DNA from: Kiritimatiellia bacterium
Lineage (GTDB): Bacteria; Verrucomicrobiota; Kiritimatiellia; RFP12; DVOR01
Reading direction: 5' to 3'
DNA: 64,000 nucleotides
NCBI GenBank assembly: GCA_017531445.1
Contig: JAFXKZ010000002.1
Span: 451,286 to 515,285, forward strand
Part shown: piece after piece, positions 9,271 through 17,664 of the stretch
Numbering within the stretch: position 1 is the stretch's first letter
Layout: every line of letters starts with the position of its first letter
Made by a program: the position numbers and the translations under genes
The notes under the pieces: generated by a model
What the model saw: the letters and a program-made list of their open reading frames with translations, nothing else
Database searches by the model: none
What the model was told of the DNA's origin: nothing

Positions 9271-9310
9271 TAAAAAGACTGCGGACTCCACGTTTATGGA
9301 GTCCGCAGTC
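9271..9310 (-). terminator. intrinsic terminator of the GH109-kinase-transporter operon
   Basis: GACTGCGGACTCCA (9277-9290) pairs perfectly with TGGAGTCCGCAGTC (9297-9310) around a 6-base loop. Read on the minus strand, the hairpin is followed by TTTTTA, 18 bases past the transporter stop. On the plus strand it lacks a proper T run. Confidence 0.92.
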
Positions 9311-9328
9311 AAACGAAGCAAGAACCAC

Positions 9329-11191
9329 TTAGCTCAACTTCTTTTTACCTTCAAAGTGAGCTTCAATCTCTTCAAGGGTGCGGCCCTTGGTCTCCGGCAG
9401 GAAGAAGACTGCGGTAATCCAGTAGATTACGGTGCAACCTGCGCAGAAGAAGAAGATTGTTGAATATCCCCAGTTCGCCACAACAGGCAGGAACGTTCCG
9501 GCGATAACCGTGGAAACGCCCTGGTTGATGAGAAGGGCGACAGACATACCGACGGCACGAATGCGATTGGGCATAAGCTCCGAGAGTGCCAACCACACGC
9601 AGACACCGGGACCGACAGCATACGTCGCGATGAAGAGCGCGAAGAAGAAGGTCACAAGCCAACCGTTCGTTGCGCCGGGAAGCGGACCGACCTCAAAGCT
9701 TTCAAGCTTGAAGGTCTTAACCTTGTCGCCTTCGGTCTGTTGCGCAATTTTCACGGTGAGGTCGTTCTTCCATGCTTCAGCCTGCTTTTTCACTTCAGCA
9801 GCATACGCATTTGCGGCGTCTATATCAGCCTTTGTAGGAATAGCACCGGCGAATGCGGGCTTCTCGGCGGTGGGAGCAAACGGCTTGACAACCACATTCT
9901 TAATGCCAATACCACCATCGTGCGAGTAGACGATCTTCACCTGCGCGCCAGCTTCCGGCACGTCATAACCGGTCAGAGCTTTAAGCGTCATCGGTTCGAG
10001 CACGGCATAAAAATCATAAGCATTGTCAAGCATCTTACCGGTTTCCACCCCGGCTTTGACTTCAGGCTCTGAAACAACCTTGGCAAGTGTAGGAAGAACA
10101 GGTGCCAACTTGTCGGTGGCATCTGTCATCTTGCGTTCAGAGTTCCAGAAAAGGAAGGCCACGCCGAGAAGACCAAGAATGATACCGGAAGTACCGATTG
10201 CCAGAAGCATCTTACGGCCGAGACGATCCACCAACAACATCGCAACAAGTGTCATTCCAACGTTGAGGAACTTCACCACGAGGTCGCCCATATTGGCAAT
10301 TGCACCATCAAGGCCTGCCTGACGAAGCACGTCCACAATGTAGGCAAGCACAGAGTTGATACCCGTTGCCTGATTGCAAGCGAGAATCACCACGGCAAGC
10401 ACGAAGGGAATGATATACTTCTTCTGGAAGAGAGAATCTTTGGGCTTGTCGATTGACGTTGTCTCTTCAGCAGGCTCTTCAGCTTTGCTCATCTCATCGA
10501 GTTCAACCTTTGCCTGTTCCGGACCGCGTGAACGGGTAAGTGCGGCAAGTGCGGCTTCCTGATTGCCTTTCTTATAGAGCCAACGCGCAGATTCTGCGAT
10601 GAACAGTGCGCCGACAGAGAAAATGACACCCGGAATTGCACACACCCAGAAGATTGCTTTCCAAGCAAACTCCATCGCGGCAAAGACATTACCGCCGGCG
10701 GCCTTGACGCCATCAACGTAGGAGGCACATGCCAAGCCAACCAGTGCGGCGAAAAGCAAGCCGATGGTCAACATGAATTGGAACATACCCGTACCAAAAC
10801 CACGCTTATCGGAAGGAAGGCATTCTGCGAGGTAGAGCGGCACCACCACACCGATCAATCCTCCGGCAACGCCTTGAAGAATGCGCCCGAGAAGCAACCA
10901 GGTGATTCCGGTGGGGATACAAATGACCGGCACAGAAAGCACAAAGCAAATACCGGAAACGATCATCAACTTTTTACGTCCCATCCACTCTGCCAACGAT
11001 CCGGCGAAGAGCGAGGAGAGCACGGAACCGAGCAATACCGCAGCCACCACAGAGGAAAGCTCACCGGCAGTGTAGCTGGTCGTAGCTTGAAGATAGGGAA
11101 GTGCGCCGGCAATCACGCCGACGTCAATACCATAAAGCAAACCACCGAGACCTGCAATAAAGAGAAGGTATTTATTGTAAAGGGAAGGCAT
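9329..11191 (-). CDS. sugar-porter MFS transporter with large extracytoplasmic insert
   Basis: Proton-coupled or facilitative sugar uptake carrier of the SP branch of the major facilitator superfamily. Visible signatures: GLLYGIDVGVIAGALPY (helix 1), GRKK after helix 2, GRILQGVAGG (helix 4), ESARWL at the end of helix 6, DRLGRK after helix 8, and the classic C-terminal PETKGRTLEEIE. The protein is 620 residues, about 150 longer than usual. The extra part is a hydrophilic segment (about 352-508) between helices 9 and 10, which by SP topology faces outside the inner membrane. Preceded by AAGGAG. It is the last gene of the operon with GH109 and a ROK kinase, so its substrate is probably the sugar they handle (inference). 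Confidence 0.9.
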   Translation of the reverse strand: MPSLYNKYLLFIAGLGGLLYGIDVGVIAGALPYLQATTSYTAGELSSVVAAVLLGSVLSSLFAGSLAEWMGRKKLMIVSGICFVLSVPVICIPTGITWLLLGRILQGVAGGLIGVVVPLYLAECLPSDKRGFGTGMFQFMLTIGLLFAALVGLACASYVDGVKAAGGNVFAAMEFAWKAIFWVCAIPGVIFSVGALFIAESARWLYKKGNQEAALAALTRSRGPEQAKVELDEMSKAEEPAEETTSIDKPKDSLFQKKYIIPFVLAVVILACNQATGINSVLAYIVDVLRQAGLDGAIANMGDLVVKFLNVGMTLVAMLLVDRLGRKMLLAIGTSGIILGLLGVAFLFWNSERKMTDATDKLAPVLPTLAKVVSEPEVKAGVETGKMLDNAYDFYAVLEPMTLKALTGYDVPEAGAQVKIVYSHDGGIGIKNVVVKPFAPTAEKPAFAGAIPTKADIDAANAYAAEVKKQAEAWKNDLTVKIAQQTEGDKVKTFKLESFEVGPLPGATNGWLVTFFFALFIATYAVGPGVCVWLALSELMPNRIRAVGMSVALLINQGVSTVIAGTFLPVVANWGYSTIFFFCAGCTVIYWITAVFFLPETKGRTLEEIEAHFEGKKKLS

Positions 11192-11258
11192 AAATGACTC
11201 CTTTTAGGGTTAACAAAAGAGATGCGCCGCGGCAGAAGCTGCGGCGCACCCTCATCAA

Positions 11259-12650
11259 TCAGCACTCGGGAAGCGAGGCGGCAGCAGCGGACTGACCGAG
11301 ACGGCGCACCTGCTCATCGGGCATAAAGATGTCGATATTGTATTCCGGGAACTCTTCGGTGAGCACCTTCTTGGCGGTGGCGAGAATCAAATCGCCGCCC
11401 TTTCCGGAAGAGACGCGCCCCAAGAGCATCAACGAAGTGTAATCATAGAACTCTGCATACCAAGGCAAGGTGTAACCGAGATAGATACCGATAGCTTCAT
11501 AGATCTTAACTGCGGTCGGATCATCTGCTTCCATTGCTTTCTGCACTTCCTTCAGGCGCAAGGGGAGCGTTTCTTCCTTGAAGGGAAACCCTGCTGCAAG
11601 ACCCAGCTTATTGACAGCCTGCTGCGAGAAGTAGAGCGCGCCGACACCCGCATCACCAGACCAGGGGTCAACGGCGGCATCGCAATTCAAATCCACCGGT
11701 GCGAATGCAAGCTCGGAGATGCGGCCTGTCAACACACCCTTTTCAGAGTTGTCGATGTAACCAACCGCTTCAGAGGTGCCCATGGCCAGACCGATAATGC
11801 CCTTCTTGCCCAGTGCGAGGCGGCCGACAAGCGCAGAGACGTCACCGTCATTAGCCACTTCCATCGGCACACCGTAATCAGCCTTGAGACGCTTGAAGAG
11901 CAGCTGCGCCTGACGATACTGGTCAGGATCCTTGATTCCCTTGATCAAACCGGCGTGACGGAGTTCATTATCCACGATAACGCCCGCAGACGATCCGCCG
12001 ATCGCGTCCACCTTGCCGCCGGGAAGATGCGAAATTGTTTCTTCAAAGCCGGCCTTGATGTGATCGTAGTGATACGCGGCATCTGTCGCATTGTAGGGAT
12101 CCCACGGCACTTCTTTCTGCCAAACGCTCTCGCCGTTCACCATCGCGGTGAGCTTGAAATCAGAACCGCCAAGGTCAAAACCGATACGATTGCCATTCAT
12201 ATTGCCACCGAGAGAGATCGCAAGGTCGTGCCCGGCGGGGATTTCTGCAGCCGGCATCGCCACCACTTCAATCGGGCGGGCATAAACGGTCTTGAAGAAG
12301 CCGTAATCAAAAGAACGTTCACCTGCTTCGGTGTAGTCAGCCTTGATCTTCTCAACAACAGCTTCCGGAGCATCAATCATAATTTTGTAGCCACCGGCCG
12401 ACCAGAGCATGAACTTGACCAAGCGTTCCACGAATTTCGGGAAGCCTTTGCATTCCAATGCGGCCTTGGGGTAAGGCAATTCATAGCGATTGACTGCGCC
12501 GTTGTCGCGTTCAATCGCGATAACAATCAGTCCGGCTTCAGGATCTGCCTTCGCGGCTTCACGAATCTTGCGAAGCTTGAGGAATGCCGGTTTGAAGCCC
12601 GGATCAAAGGGAGGGGTGAACTTGAGATTGCAGCAAGTGCAGTCAGACAT
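11259..12650 (-). CDS. ROK-family sugar kinase-like protein
   Basis: Predicted ATP-dependent sugar kinase of the ROK/ASKHA fold. The ROK core starts near residue 155 with the phosphate-1 motif IGFDLGGSDFKL; the NDGDVSALVG block (267-276) corresponds to the catalytic-Asp region NDANxAxxGE of ROK kinases; LAMGTSEAVGY follows. The usual cysteine-rich zinc motif of ROK enzymes is not evident. At 463 residues it is about 150 longer than a typical ROK protein because of an N-terminal extension with a Cys-rich tip (CTCC). It sits between GH109 and the transporter (gaps of 52 and 67 bases), which suggests that it phosphorylates the imported monosaccharide, possibly GalNAc. Substrate is inferred only. 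Confidence 0.78.
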   Translation of the reverse strand: MSDCTCCNLKFTPPFDPGFKPAFLKLRKIREAAKADPEAGLIVIAIERDNGAVNRYELPYPKAALECKGFPKFVERLVKFMLWSAGGYKIMIDAPEAVVEKIKADYTEAGERSFDYGFFKTVYARPIEVVAMPAAEIPAGHDLAISLGGNMNGNRIGFDLGGSDFKLTAMVNGESVWQKEVPWDPYNATDAAYHYDHIKAGFEETISHLPGGKVDAIGGSSAGVIVDNELRHAGLIKGIKDPDQYRQAQLLFKRLKADYGVPMEVANDGDVSALVGRLALGKKGIIGLAMGTSEAVGYIDNSEKGVLTGRISELAFAPVDLNCDAAVDPWSGDAGVGALYFSQQAVNKLGLAAGFPFKEETLPLRLKEVQKAMEADDPTAVKIYEAIGIYLGYTLPWYAEFYDYTSLMLLGRVSSGKGGDLILATAKKVLTEEFPEYNIDIFMPDEQVRRLGQSAAAASLPEC

Positions 12651-12702
12651 AATGTTACTCCTTAGTTGGATGGTTACAAGTTAAAGTGTGAATTTGCCCC
12701 TG

Positions 12703-14166
12703 TTAGACGTTCATCTGCCTACCAGTTTTGGCCTTATTGAGGTCAAAGTTGATGTTTACCGTTTCGATGCCCAGCGGCACGATATCCTTCCACGCGCCAC
12801 GTGTGAAGTCCGGGACAGCCACCGGCGAGCCGTCTTTTTTGGAAGATTCTTCGGTGAGACCTGCAATGACCGACCATTGACAGGATTCGTAAACGTTGAT
12901 ATCAAGCGGCAACCCGTTCTGCAGACAATAGCAAAGCCGGAGATCCATCAGAAAATCCATGCCGCCATGTCCACCCATCTTTTGTGCAAAAAGACCAGCC
13001 TGACGCCACAACGGATGCTGATACTTTGCGTGAATCTCTTCCATTTGTTTCTGGTTGGCCCACCCCAGGTGCGGTGCATCATAGTGCTGATCAAGCGCGA
13101 TTTGCAGCGGATAATCTTTGAGCATACCGCGTGTGCCGCTGATAAGATTGATACGCGTATAAGGGCGCGGACTGGTGGTATCGTGCTGTACCATGATGGT
13201 ACGCCCCTGCTCGGTCTTGATAATGGCCGTTGACATATCGCCCTGCTGCCACGGTCCGCGCAACGCATCTTTGTCGCTCATGCCATACTTGGTGCCATTG
13301 GATTTGGCCGCAAGCGTATCAATCTTCGCCTTGTTGTGCCGGACATACTCTTCAAAGCCGAAACCGCCGGAATTCATCGCCGTCAGCACACGCATCTGAT
13401 CCCCGCGCCCCACGCTCATGTATTGGCAAATCGGTCCCAAACCGTGTGTTGCATAAGGATTGCCGGTATGCTGGGCGTTCCATTTCAAACGCCAGTATCC
13501 CTCATAGGAATTTTCCGCAAAAAGCCAACCGCGCAAGTCGTGAATATAGGCCCCTTCTCCATGCACCAGCGTCCCGAGCACGTTGTTGCGCACCATATTC
13601 AATGCAAGCATCTCGTTGTAACCGTAACAGCAGTTTTCCAACAACATGCAATGAACGCGCTTTTCTTCTGCCTTTTCAACGATTTTCCAACAGTCGTCAA
13701 CTGTAAAAACCATTGGCACTTCACAAGCGACGTGCTTGCCGCATTCCATGGCATACATCACCATCGGCACGTGCCATTGCCAAGGCGTTGCCACATAGAC
13801 CAGATTGACTTCCGGATCTTCAACCAGCTTTTTCCAGGTGTCCTCTGCGCCATAATAAGCGGTAGCGGCGGCAAAACCATTGCGCGTCAACCAAGCATTC
13901 TGTGCATCCACACGCGCCTTATACAAATCTGCAAGTGCCGTAACCCGCGCACCGGGAATTGCAGAAATACGGGAAACAGCCCCGGGTCCGCGCATTCCAA
14001 GACCGATAACACCCACTTTCACCGTTTCAAGCGGCGCACATGCCAGATTACCTACATGTTCATATTTGCGGGCAGGAACCACGGCGCCGAGAGAGCCGAC
14101 CATTGTTGCGGCTCCCGCCATTCCGGAAGCTTTCAAGAAGCCTCTGCGCGTCGAGAAGAAACTCAT
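12703..14166 (-). CDS. GH109-type glycosidase (Gfo/Idh/MocA fold), Tat-exported
   Basis: Probably an alpha-N-acetylgalactosaminidase of family GH109, which uses tightly bound NAD to remove terminal GalNAc, for example from mucin O-glycans. The 487-residue product begins with a twin-arginine signal (STRRGFLK plus a hydrophobic stretch), then an NAD-binding Rossmann motif GLGMRG (55-60), CEVPM (Glu149), ENCCYGYNE (177-185), EGAYIHDLRGW, and NPYATHGLGP with Tyr238 and His241. The E...YxxH pattern and the ENCC/HDLR blocks fit the GH109 subgroup rather than a generic sugar dehydrogenase. Preceded by AAGGAG. First gene of a three-gene minus-strand operon. If not GH109, it would be a secreted Gfo/Idh/MocA oxidoreductase. 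Confidence 0.85.
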   Translation of the reverse strand: MSFFSTRRGFLKASGMAGAATMVGSLGAVVPARKYEHVGNLACAPLETVKVGVIGLGMRGPGAVSRISAIPGARVTALADLYKARVDAQNAWLTRNGFAAATAYYGAEDTWKKLVEDPEVNLVYVATPWQWHVPMVMYAMECGKHVACEVPMVFTVDDCWKIVEKAEEKRVHCMLLENCCYGYNEMLALNMVRNNVLGTLVHGEGAYIHDLRGWLFAENSYEGYWRLKWNAQHTGNPYATHGLGPICQYMSVGRGDQMRVLTAMNSGGFGFEEYVRHNKAKIDTLAAKSNGTKYGMSDKDALRGPWQQGDMSTAIIKTEQGRTIMVQHDTTSPRPYTRINLISGTRGMLKDYPLQIALDQHYDAPHLGWANQKQMEEIHAKYQHPLWRQAGLFAQKMGGHGGMDFLMDLRLCYCLQNGLPLDINVYESCQWSVIAGLTEESSKKDGSPVAVPDFTRGAWKDIVPLGIETVNINFDLNKAKTGRQMNV

Positions 14167-14223
14167 TTCTTAACTCCTTGTCCAATCATTACGTGAAATG
14201 ATCCTCTAAAGCAATTTGCATAA

Positions 14224-14252
14224 ATAGTAGCGCAACTTTACATTCTGGTCAA
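14224..14252 (-). promoter_or_regulatory. promoter of the GH109 operon
   Basis: On the minus strand TTGACC (plus 14247-14252), a 17-base spacer and TACTAT (plus 14224-14229), about 58 bases before the GH109 start codon. Confidence 0.65.
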
Positions 14253-14259
14253 CCTTTTA

Positions 14260-15143
14260 TAGAAAGAAAATGCGCTATGCGCTCAAAAGATTGCACCCGT
14301 CATCCTGCTTTTAAGCAGCAAAACTTTGCGCTTTCCCCGTTCTGTATGCCGACCACCACCCAGAACAAGCCCCCCTCAACAGCCTTACGCGACACAACGC
14401 CACGCACTTTTTCCGTTACCCCGGCCTTGACTTCGCACAAAAAATCACTGCCCCTCCTCATCTTACCGACAAAACCAACTGCGAACCCTCCCGGCAACGT
14501 GCGCAACAGACCTTCTCCCTTTGACAACCACTAGATGTAGTAGTCCCCCGCGCCACGAACCGAATACGCGCACATCCGCACTCCCCCCCACCCTGCGGAC
14601 TGTCAAGTCTCTTTTCTGGAAACATCCGCCCTTTTTTGAGAAAATCTCCACCCTCTGAGGGAGCTTCGTTGCGAAAATCATCGCTTCCGGGTGACATTAT
14701 CCTGAAAAAATGCCCCTCCCTTTCGGCGATACCCACGCACCTGACCGCAACTATCGGCGACATTCCCCGGAAAGATCGCCGGGATTCTTCCCCGTGTCCG
14801 CCCGAGTTCATTCATCACCACGCGCAAAAAGCGGCACAAACCCGTTTTGCCCGATTCTTTTTTTTGTTGATTTTGTGGCTTGACAACCGCAATTGCTTTC
14901 ACAGTTAAGAACGGCACGCGTGCATGGGAAATGCGAAACCAATTGCACCTTGGGCATTTCAAAAACATACGGGTGACCGATGAACACAACCCGGAAGACG
15001 CTGAAACTTTTTGAAGCCGCCCTCTGCACGATAGGCCGCTCCACGCCCAAAGTTTCCCCGGCACCGCTCCGCAACGCAAAAACGCTGAACGCGCTTTGAG
15101 TGTAAAAATCTTCAAAAAAGCATCGTATTTTGCGAAAGCCATC
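14260..15143. repeat. C-rich non-coding element A with TTTCGGCGAT motifs
   Basis: An 880-base gap between divergent GH109 and pyrH with no supported gene. The plus strand is strongly C-rich and G-poor (14341-14460 holds 52 C and 16 G). It contains TTTCGGCGAT at 14721-14730 and ATCGGCGACATT at 14753-14764, matching motif clusters in four other intergenic regions of the window. Frames such as 14678-15142 on the minus strand show no recognisable protein features. It could be a long regulatory leader, a family of repeats, or a non-coding RNA gene. Confidence 0.6.
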
Positions 15144-15172
15144 TTGCGTTATGCGGAAAAATCACGTATACT
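15144..15172 (+). promoter_or_regulatory. promoter of pyrH
   Basis: TTGCGT (15144-15149), 17-base spacer, TATACT (15167-15172), about 31 bases before the pyrH ATG. A good sigma-70-like match directly downstream of element A. Confidence 0.75.
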
Positions 15173-15203
15173 GTTGTCGTAAGTAGAAGAAAGCAGCGGA
15201 CGT

Positions 15204-15929
15204 ATGCAACCGAAATACAAACGCATTTTGTTGAAACTCAGCGGCGAAGTTCTCAAAGGAAATTCGTCTGCCTGTCACGACGACGCCATCTTGACAGATG
15301 TCGCCCAACGTCTTTCCGGTTTGGTTGCGCTCGGCGTGGAAATCGGCATTGTCCTGGGAGGTGGCAACATCTTCCGCGGATTGACCGGTGTCGCCGGCGG
15401 CACCAATCGTGTGCTGGGCGATACAATGGGGATGCTGGCGACGATTATCAATGCACTGGCTGTGCAGAATGCGTTGGAGCGCATTGGCGTGCCGGCCGTA
15501 ACCATGACCGCGCAACAAATGCCGCAAATTGCCCCCCCATTCAATGCGCGTTTAGCCGATGAGTATTTGAAGCAAGGCAAAGTCGTCATCTTTGCCGGCG
15601 GCACGGGGAATCCTTTCTTCTCTACCGATTCCGGAGCGGCTTTGCGCGCTGCAGAGATTGAAGCCGATGCGCTCTTGAAGGCAACAAAAGTTGATGGTGT
15701 CTATTCTGCCGATCCGAAGAAAGATCCCACCGCTACGCGCTACGATCGCTTAACTTGCGAGGAAGCCCTTGCCAAACGTTTGAATGTGATGGATGCTGCG
15801 GCATTCGCACTCTGCCGGGACAACGGGATTCCCATCGTGGTATTTGACTTCCATACCCCCGATGTCATGCGCCGCATCCTCTGCGGCGAGGAGGGGCTCG
15901 GCACCGTCGTAGGTGATACAACCATTTGA
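15204..15929 (+). CDS. pyrH: uridylate (UMP) kinase
   Basis: Converts UMP to UDP with ATP, the bacterial hexameric enzyme of pyrimidine nucleotide synthesis. The 241 residues match the whole family: KYKRILLKLSGE at the N-terminus (phosphate-binding lysine), GIVLGGGNIFRG, the UMP-binding region DTMGMLATIINALAVQ, FAGGTGNPFFSTDSGAALRA, and VDGVYSADPKKDP. The ribosome site is weak (GAAGAAAGCAGCGG). It is followed after 36 bases by frr; pyrH-frr is a widely conserved pair (commonly tsf-pyrH-frr), but tsf and rpsB are absent upstream, replaced by element A and the sugar operon. Confidence 0.97.
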   Translation: MQPKYKRILLKLSGEVLKGNSSACHDDAILTDVAQRLSGLVALGVEIGIVLGGGNIFRGLTGVAGGTNRVLGDTMGMLATIINALAVQNALERIGVPAVTMTAQQMPQIAPPFNARLADEYLKQGKVVIFAGGTGNPFFSTDSGAALRAAEIEADALLKATKVDGVYSADPKKDPTATRYDRLTCEEALAKRLNVMDAAAFALCRDNGIPIVVFDFHTPDVMRRILCGEEGLGTVVGDTTI

Positions 15930-15965
15930 TTTGAACCAACTTTTTAACAGCATAAAGGCAACGTT

Positions 15966-16529
15966 ATGACAAATGCACAGGATGTGATTAAAGATGCCAC
16001 CACGCGTATGGATGGCGCACTCGCAGCACTCAAAGACCGTTTTTCGGGACTTCGCACCGGGAAGGCCTCGCCCTCGCTGGTCGATTCGCTTCAAGTGCCC
16101 TATTACGGTGTCCCCACCCGCCTGAAAGATATGGCAAACATCTCCACCCCGGAAGCCCGTCAAATCACCATTGCCCCCTTTGATCCCTCGGTCTTGTCCG
16201 ACATCGAAAAAGCGATTCTCGCGGCCAACTTGGGCGTAACCCCCCGCAATGACGGCCGCATGATCCGCATCACCATGCCGGAACTCACCGAAGAACGCCG
16301 CAAAGAAATCGTCAAAGTCGCAAAGTCGCAAGCAGAGGAATGCCGAGTTGCCATCCGCAACGTGCGCCGCGATGCCAACGATGCCATCAAAGCACTCCAA
16401 AAGAGCAGCACTATTTCCGAAGATGAGGCAAAGAAGGGCTTGGACGATGTGCAGAAGTTGACCGATGCAAAGATTGCCAAGGTCGATGCCGACACGAAGG
16501 CCAAAGAAGCCGAAGTGATGGCTGTCTAA
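15966..16529 (+). CDS. frr: ribosome recycling factor
   Basis: Splits post-termination ribosomes together with EF-G. The 187-residue length is typical. Conserved blocks are visible: the FSGLRTGKASPSLVDSLQVPYYG loop in the N-terminal part of helix 1 and hinge, ISTPEARQITIAPFDPS, the GVTPRNDGRMIRITMPELTEERRKE core, and the C-terminal helix DDVQKLTDAKIAKVD. It lies directly after pyrH in the same operon. Confidence 0.98.
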   Translation: MTNAQDVIKDATTRMDGALAALKDRFSGLRTGKASPSLVDSLQVPYYGVPTRLKDMANISTPEARQITIAPFDPSVLSDIEKAILAANLGVTPRNDGRMIRITMPELTEERRKEIVKVAKSQAEECRVAIRNVRRDANDAIKALQKSSTISEDEAKKGLDDVQKLTDAKIAKVDADTKAKEAEVMAV

Positions 16530-16580
16530 GCGACATTTTGAAACTTTTTCCGCAAGTACAGACAAAGGAGCGCGGTAATC

Positions 16581-17468
16581 ATGGCAGATGCACCCCGGAA
16601 AATCACCATCAAATTGAGACCTGTTGGCGCGAAAGCAGCCCCCGCGGCTGCTACGCCTGCCCCTGCGGCTCCAACGCCCGCGCCGGCACCTGTGCCCGCT
16701 GAAGAACCCGTTGAAATGACGCCGATTCCGGAAACGCCTGCGGCGGAAGCTGCCGCGACACCTGCCGCGCCGGCTCCAACGCCCGCGCCGGAACTCAAGG
16801 CTGAAGAGCTTGCACAACAGGCCAAGCGTCAGACTTCGCGCATTGAATTACCCCCGGAAATCACCAAACAGCCGATGAGTGGCGATGCTGAAGCCCCCAC
16901 CATCAAGCTTAAGCCCATCAGTGATACGGCTCAAGAAGCACCGGAAAATCCGCAAGCTGCCAAGTCGAAAACCGCACGTATTGAATTGGATGCCGTGCTT
17001 GGAGGCATTCAAACCAATACGCCTTTGGCCAATACCACGCAAAAGACCATCAAGTTGAAGCGTGTAGCCCCTGCCGGAAGTGCAAAGCCCACAACTTCTG
17101 CTCCGATGAGTCCGGTAAAGGCTCCTGCTGGTGCAAGTGCCGAAGCACCGACAATTAAATTGCAGCGCCCCGCCAAACTCAACCTTCAGAAGGATGCTTC
17201 CGCTCCTGCCGCAACCGAACCGGAATTGGAAACACTGGAGCCTTTGGAAGACTTGGATTTGTCCCCCATCTCTGCTTCTCCTGCGACACCCGTAGAAGAA
17301 TCCGCTGGCGCGAAAGCGTTTACGGTGGCAGCAATCGTAGCAGCCGTTGCCTCTTTGGTAGCAGCGGCCATCGTTTGCATCGTTCTGCAAAAACATGGCG
17401 CATCTCCTGATGGTTCTCCGGTAACCGGGAACACGATGCATTCGTTGCCATTTGAACGCCTGTTCTGA
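16581..17468 (+). CDS. Pro/Ala-rich membrane-anchored protein with repeated TIKLK and RIEL motifs
   Basis: No family is recognised. The 295-residue product is a long disordered Pro/Ala-rich chain with a C-terminal membrane helix (about 246-270) and a short tail. Scattered through it are near-identical short motifs: ITIKLRP (8-13 region), PTIKLKP (106-112), KTIKLKR (155-161), PTIKLQR (190-196), and SRIEL/ARIEL (near 87-90 and 133-136). Such evenly spaced beta-like motifs in disorder suggest docking sites for a partner, or modification sites, held at the inner membrane by the tail. The start is supported by AAGGAG upstream. It follows frr after 51 bases and precedes the zinc-ribbon/EIIA protein, so the three may be co-transcribed. 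Low complexity makes homology searches difficult. Confidence 0.75.
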   Translation: MADAPRKITIKLRPVGAKAAPAAATPAPAAPTPAPAPVPAEEPVEMTPIPETPAAEAAATPAAPAPTPAPELKAEELAQQAKRQTSRIELPPEITKQPMSGDAEAPTIKLKPISDTAQEAPENPQAAKSKTARIELDAVLGGIQTNTPLANTTQKTIKLKRVAPAGSAKPTTSAPMSPVKAPAGASAEAPTIKLQRPAKLNLQKDASAPAATEPELETLEPLEDLDLSPISASPATPVEESAGAKAFTVAAIVAAVASLVAAAIVCIVLQKHGASPDGSPVTGNTMHSLPFERLF

Positions 17469-17664
17469 TAGTGGTCTCCATGTGCGCCGTATGGGAAGAC
17501 CTGTACGGCGTCTTTTTCGTGTCGGTGCGCCGACAACTCCTGCCCTGAATGCTTACTTGGACTGTAACGATGGGGCGTTTTCTTTTCTTTCTGCAATAGC
17601 GTCTGCCACCGAAAACAACAACACACGTGGCGTGAAAGAGTTTTCTCAAGGGAGTGTTTCAAAA

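Noticed and set aside
12703-14166. Generic Gfo/Idh/MocA dehydrogenase for the GH109 gene
   Set aside because: The Tat signal, ENCCYG, EGAYIHDLR and YxTHGLGP blocks match the GH109 subgroup better than cytoplasmic sugar dehydrogenases.
14527-14545. CACTAGATGTAGTAG as a possible NrdR box
   Set aside because: Only one copy, imperfect symmetry, and no ribonucleotide reductase gene next to it.
14678-15142. 154-codon minus-strand frame in element A
   Set aside because: Composition is that of the C-rich non-coding region, no ribosome site is visible, and it crosses the motif cluster.
17452-17664. Longer start for the zinc-ribbon/EIIA protein at 17452
   Set aside because: The extra 71 residues overlap the previous gene and look random, while a good ribosome site precedes ATG 17665.
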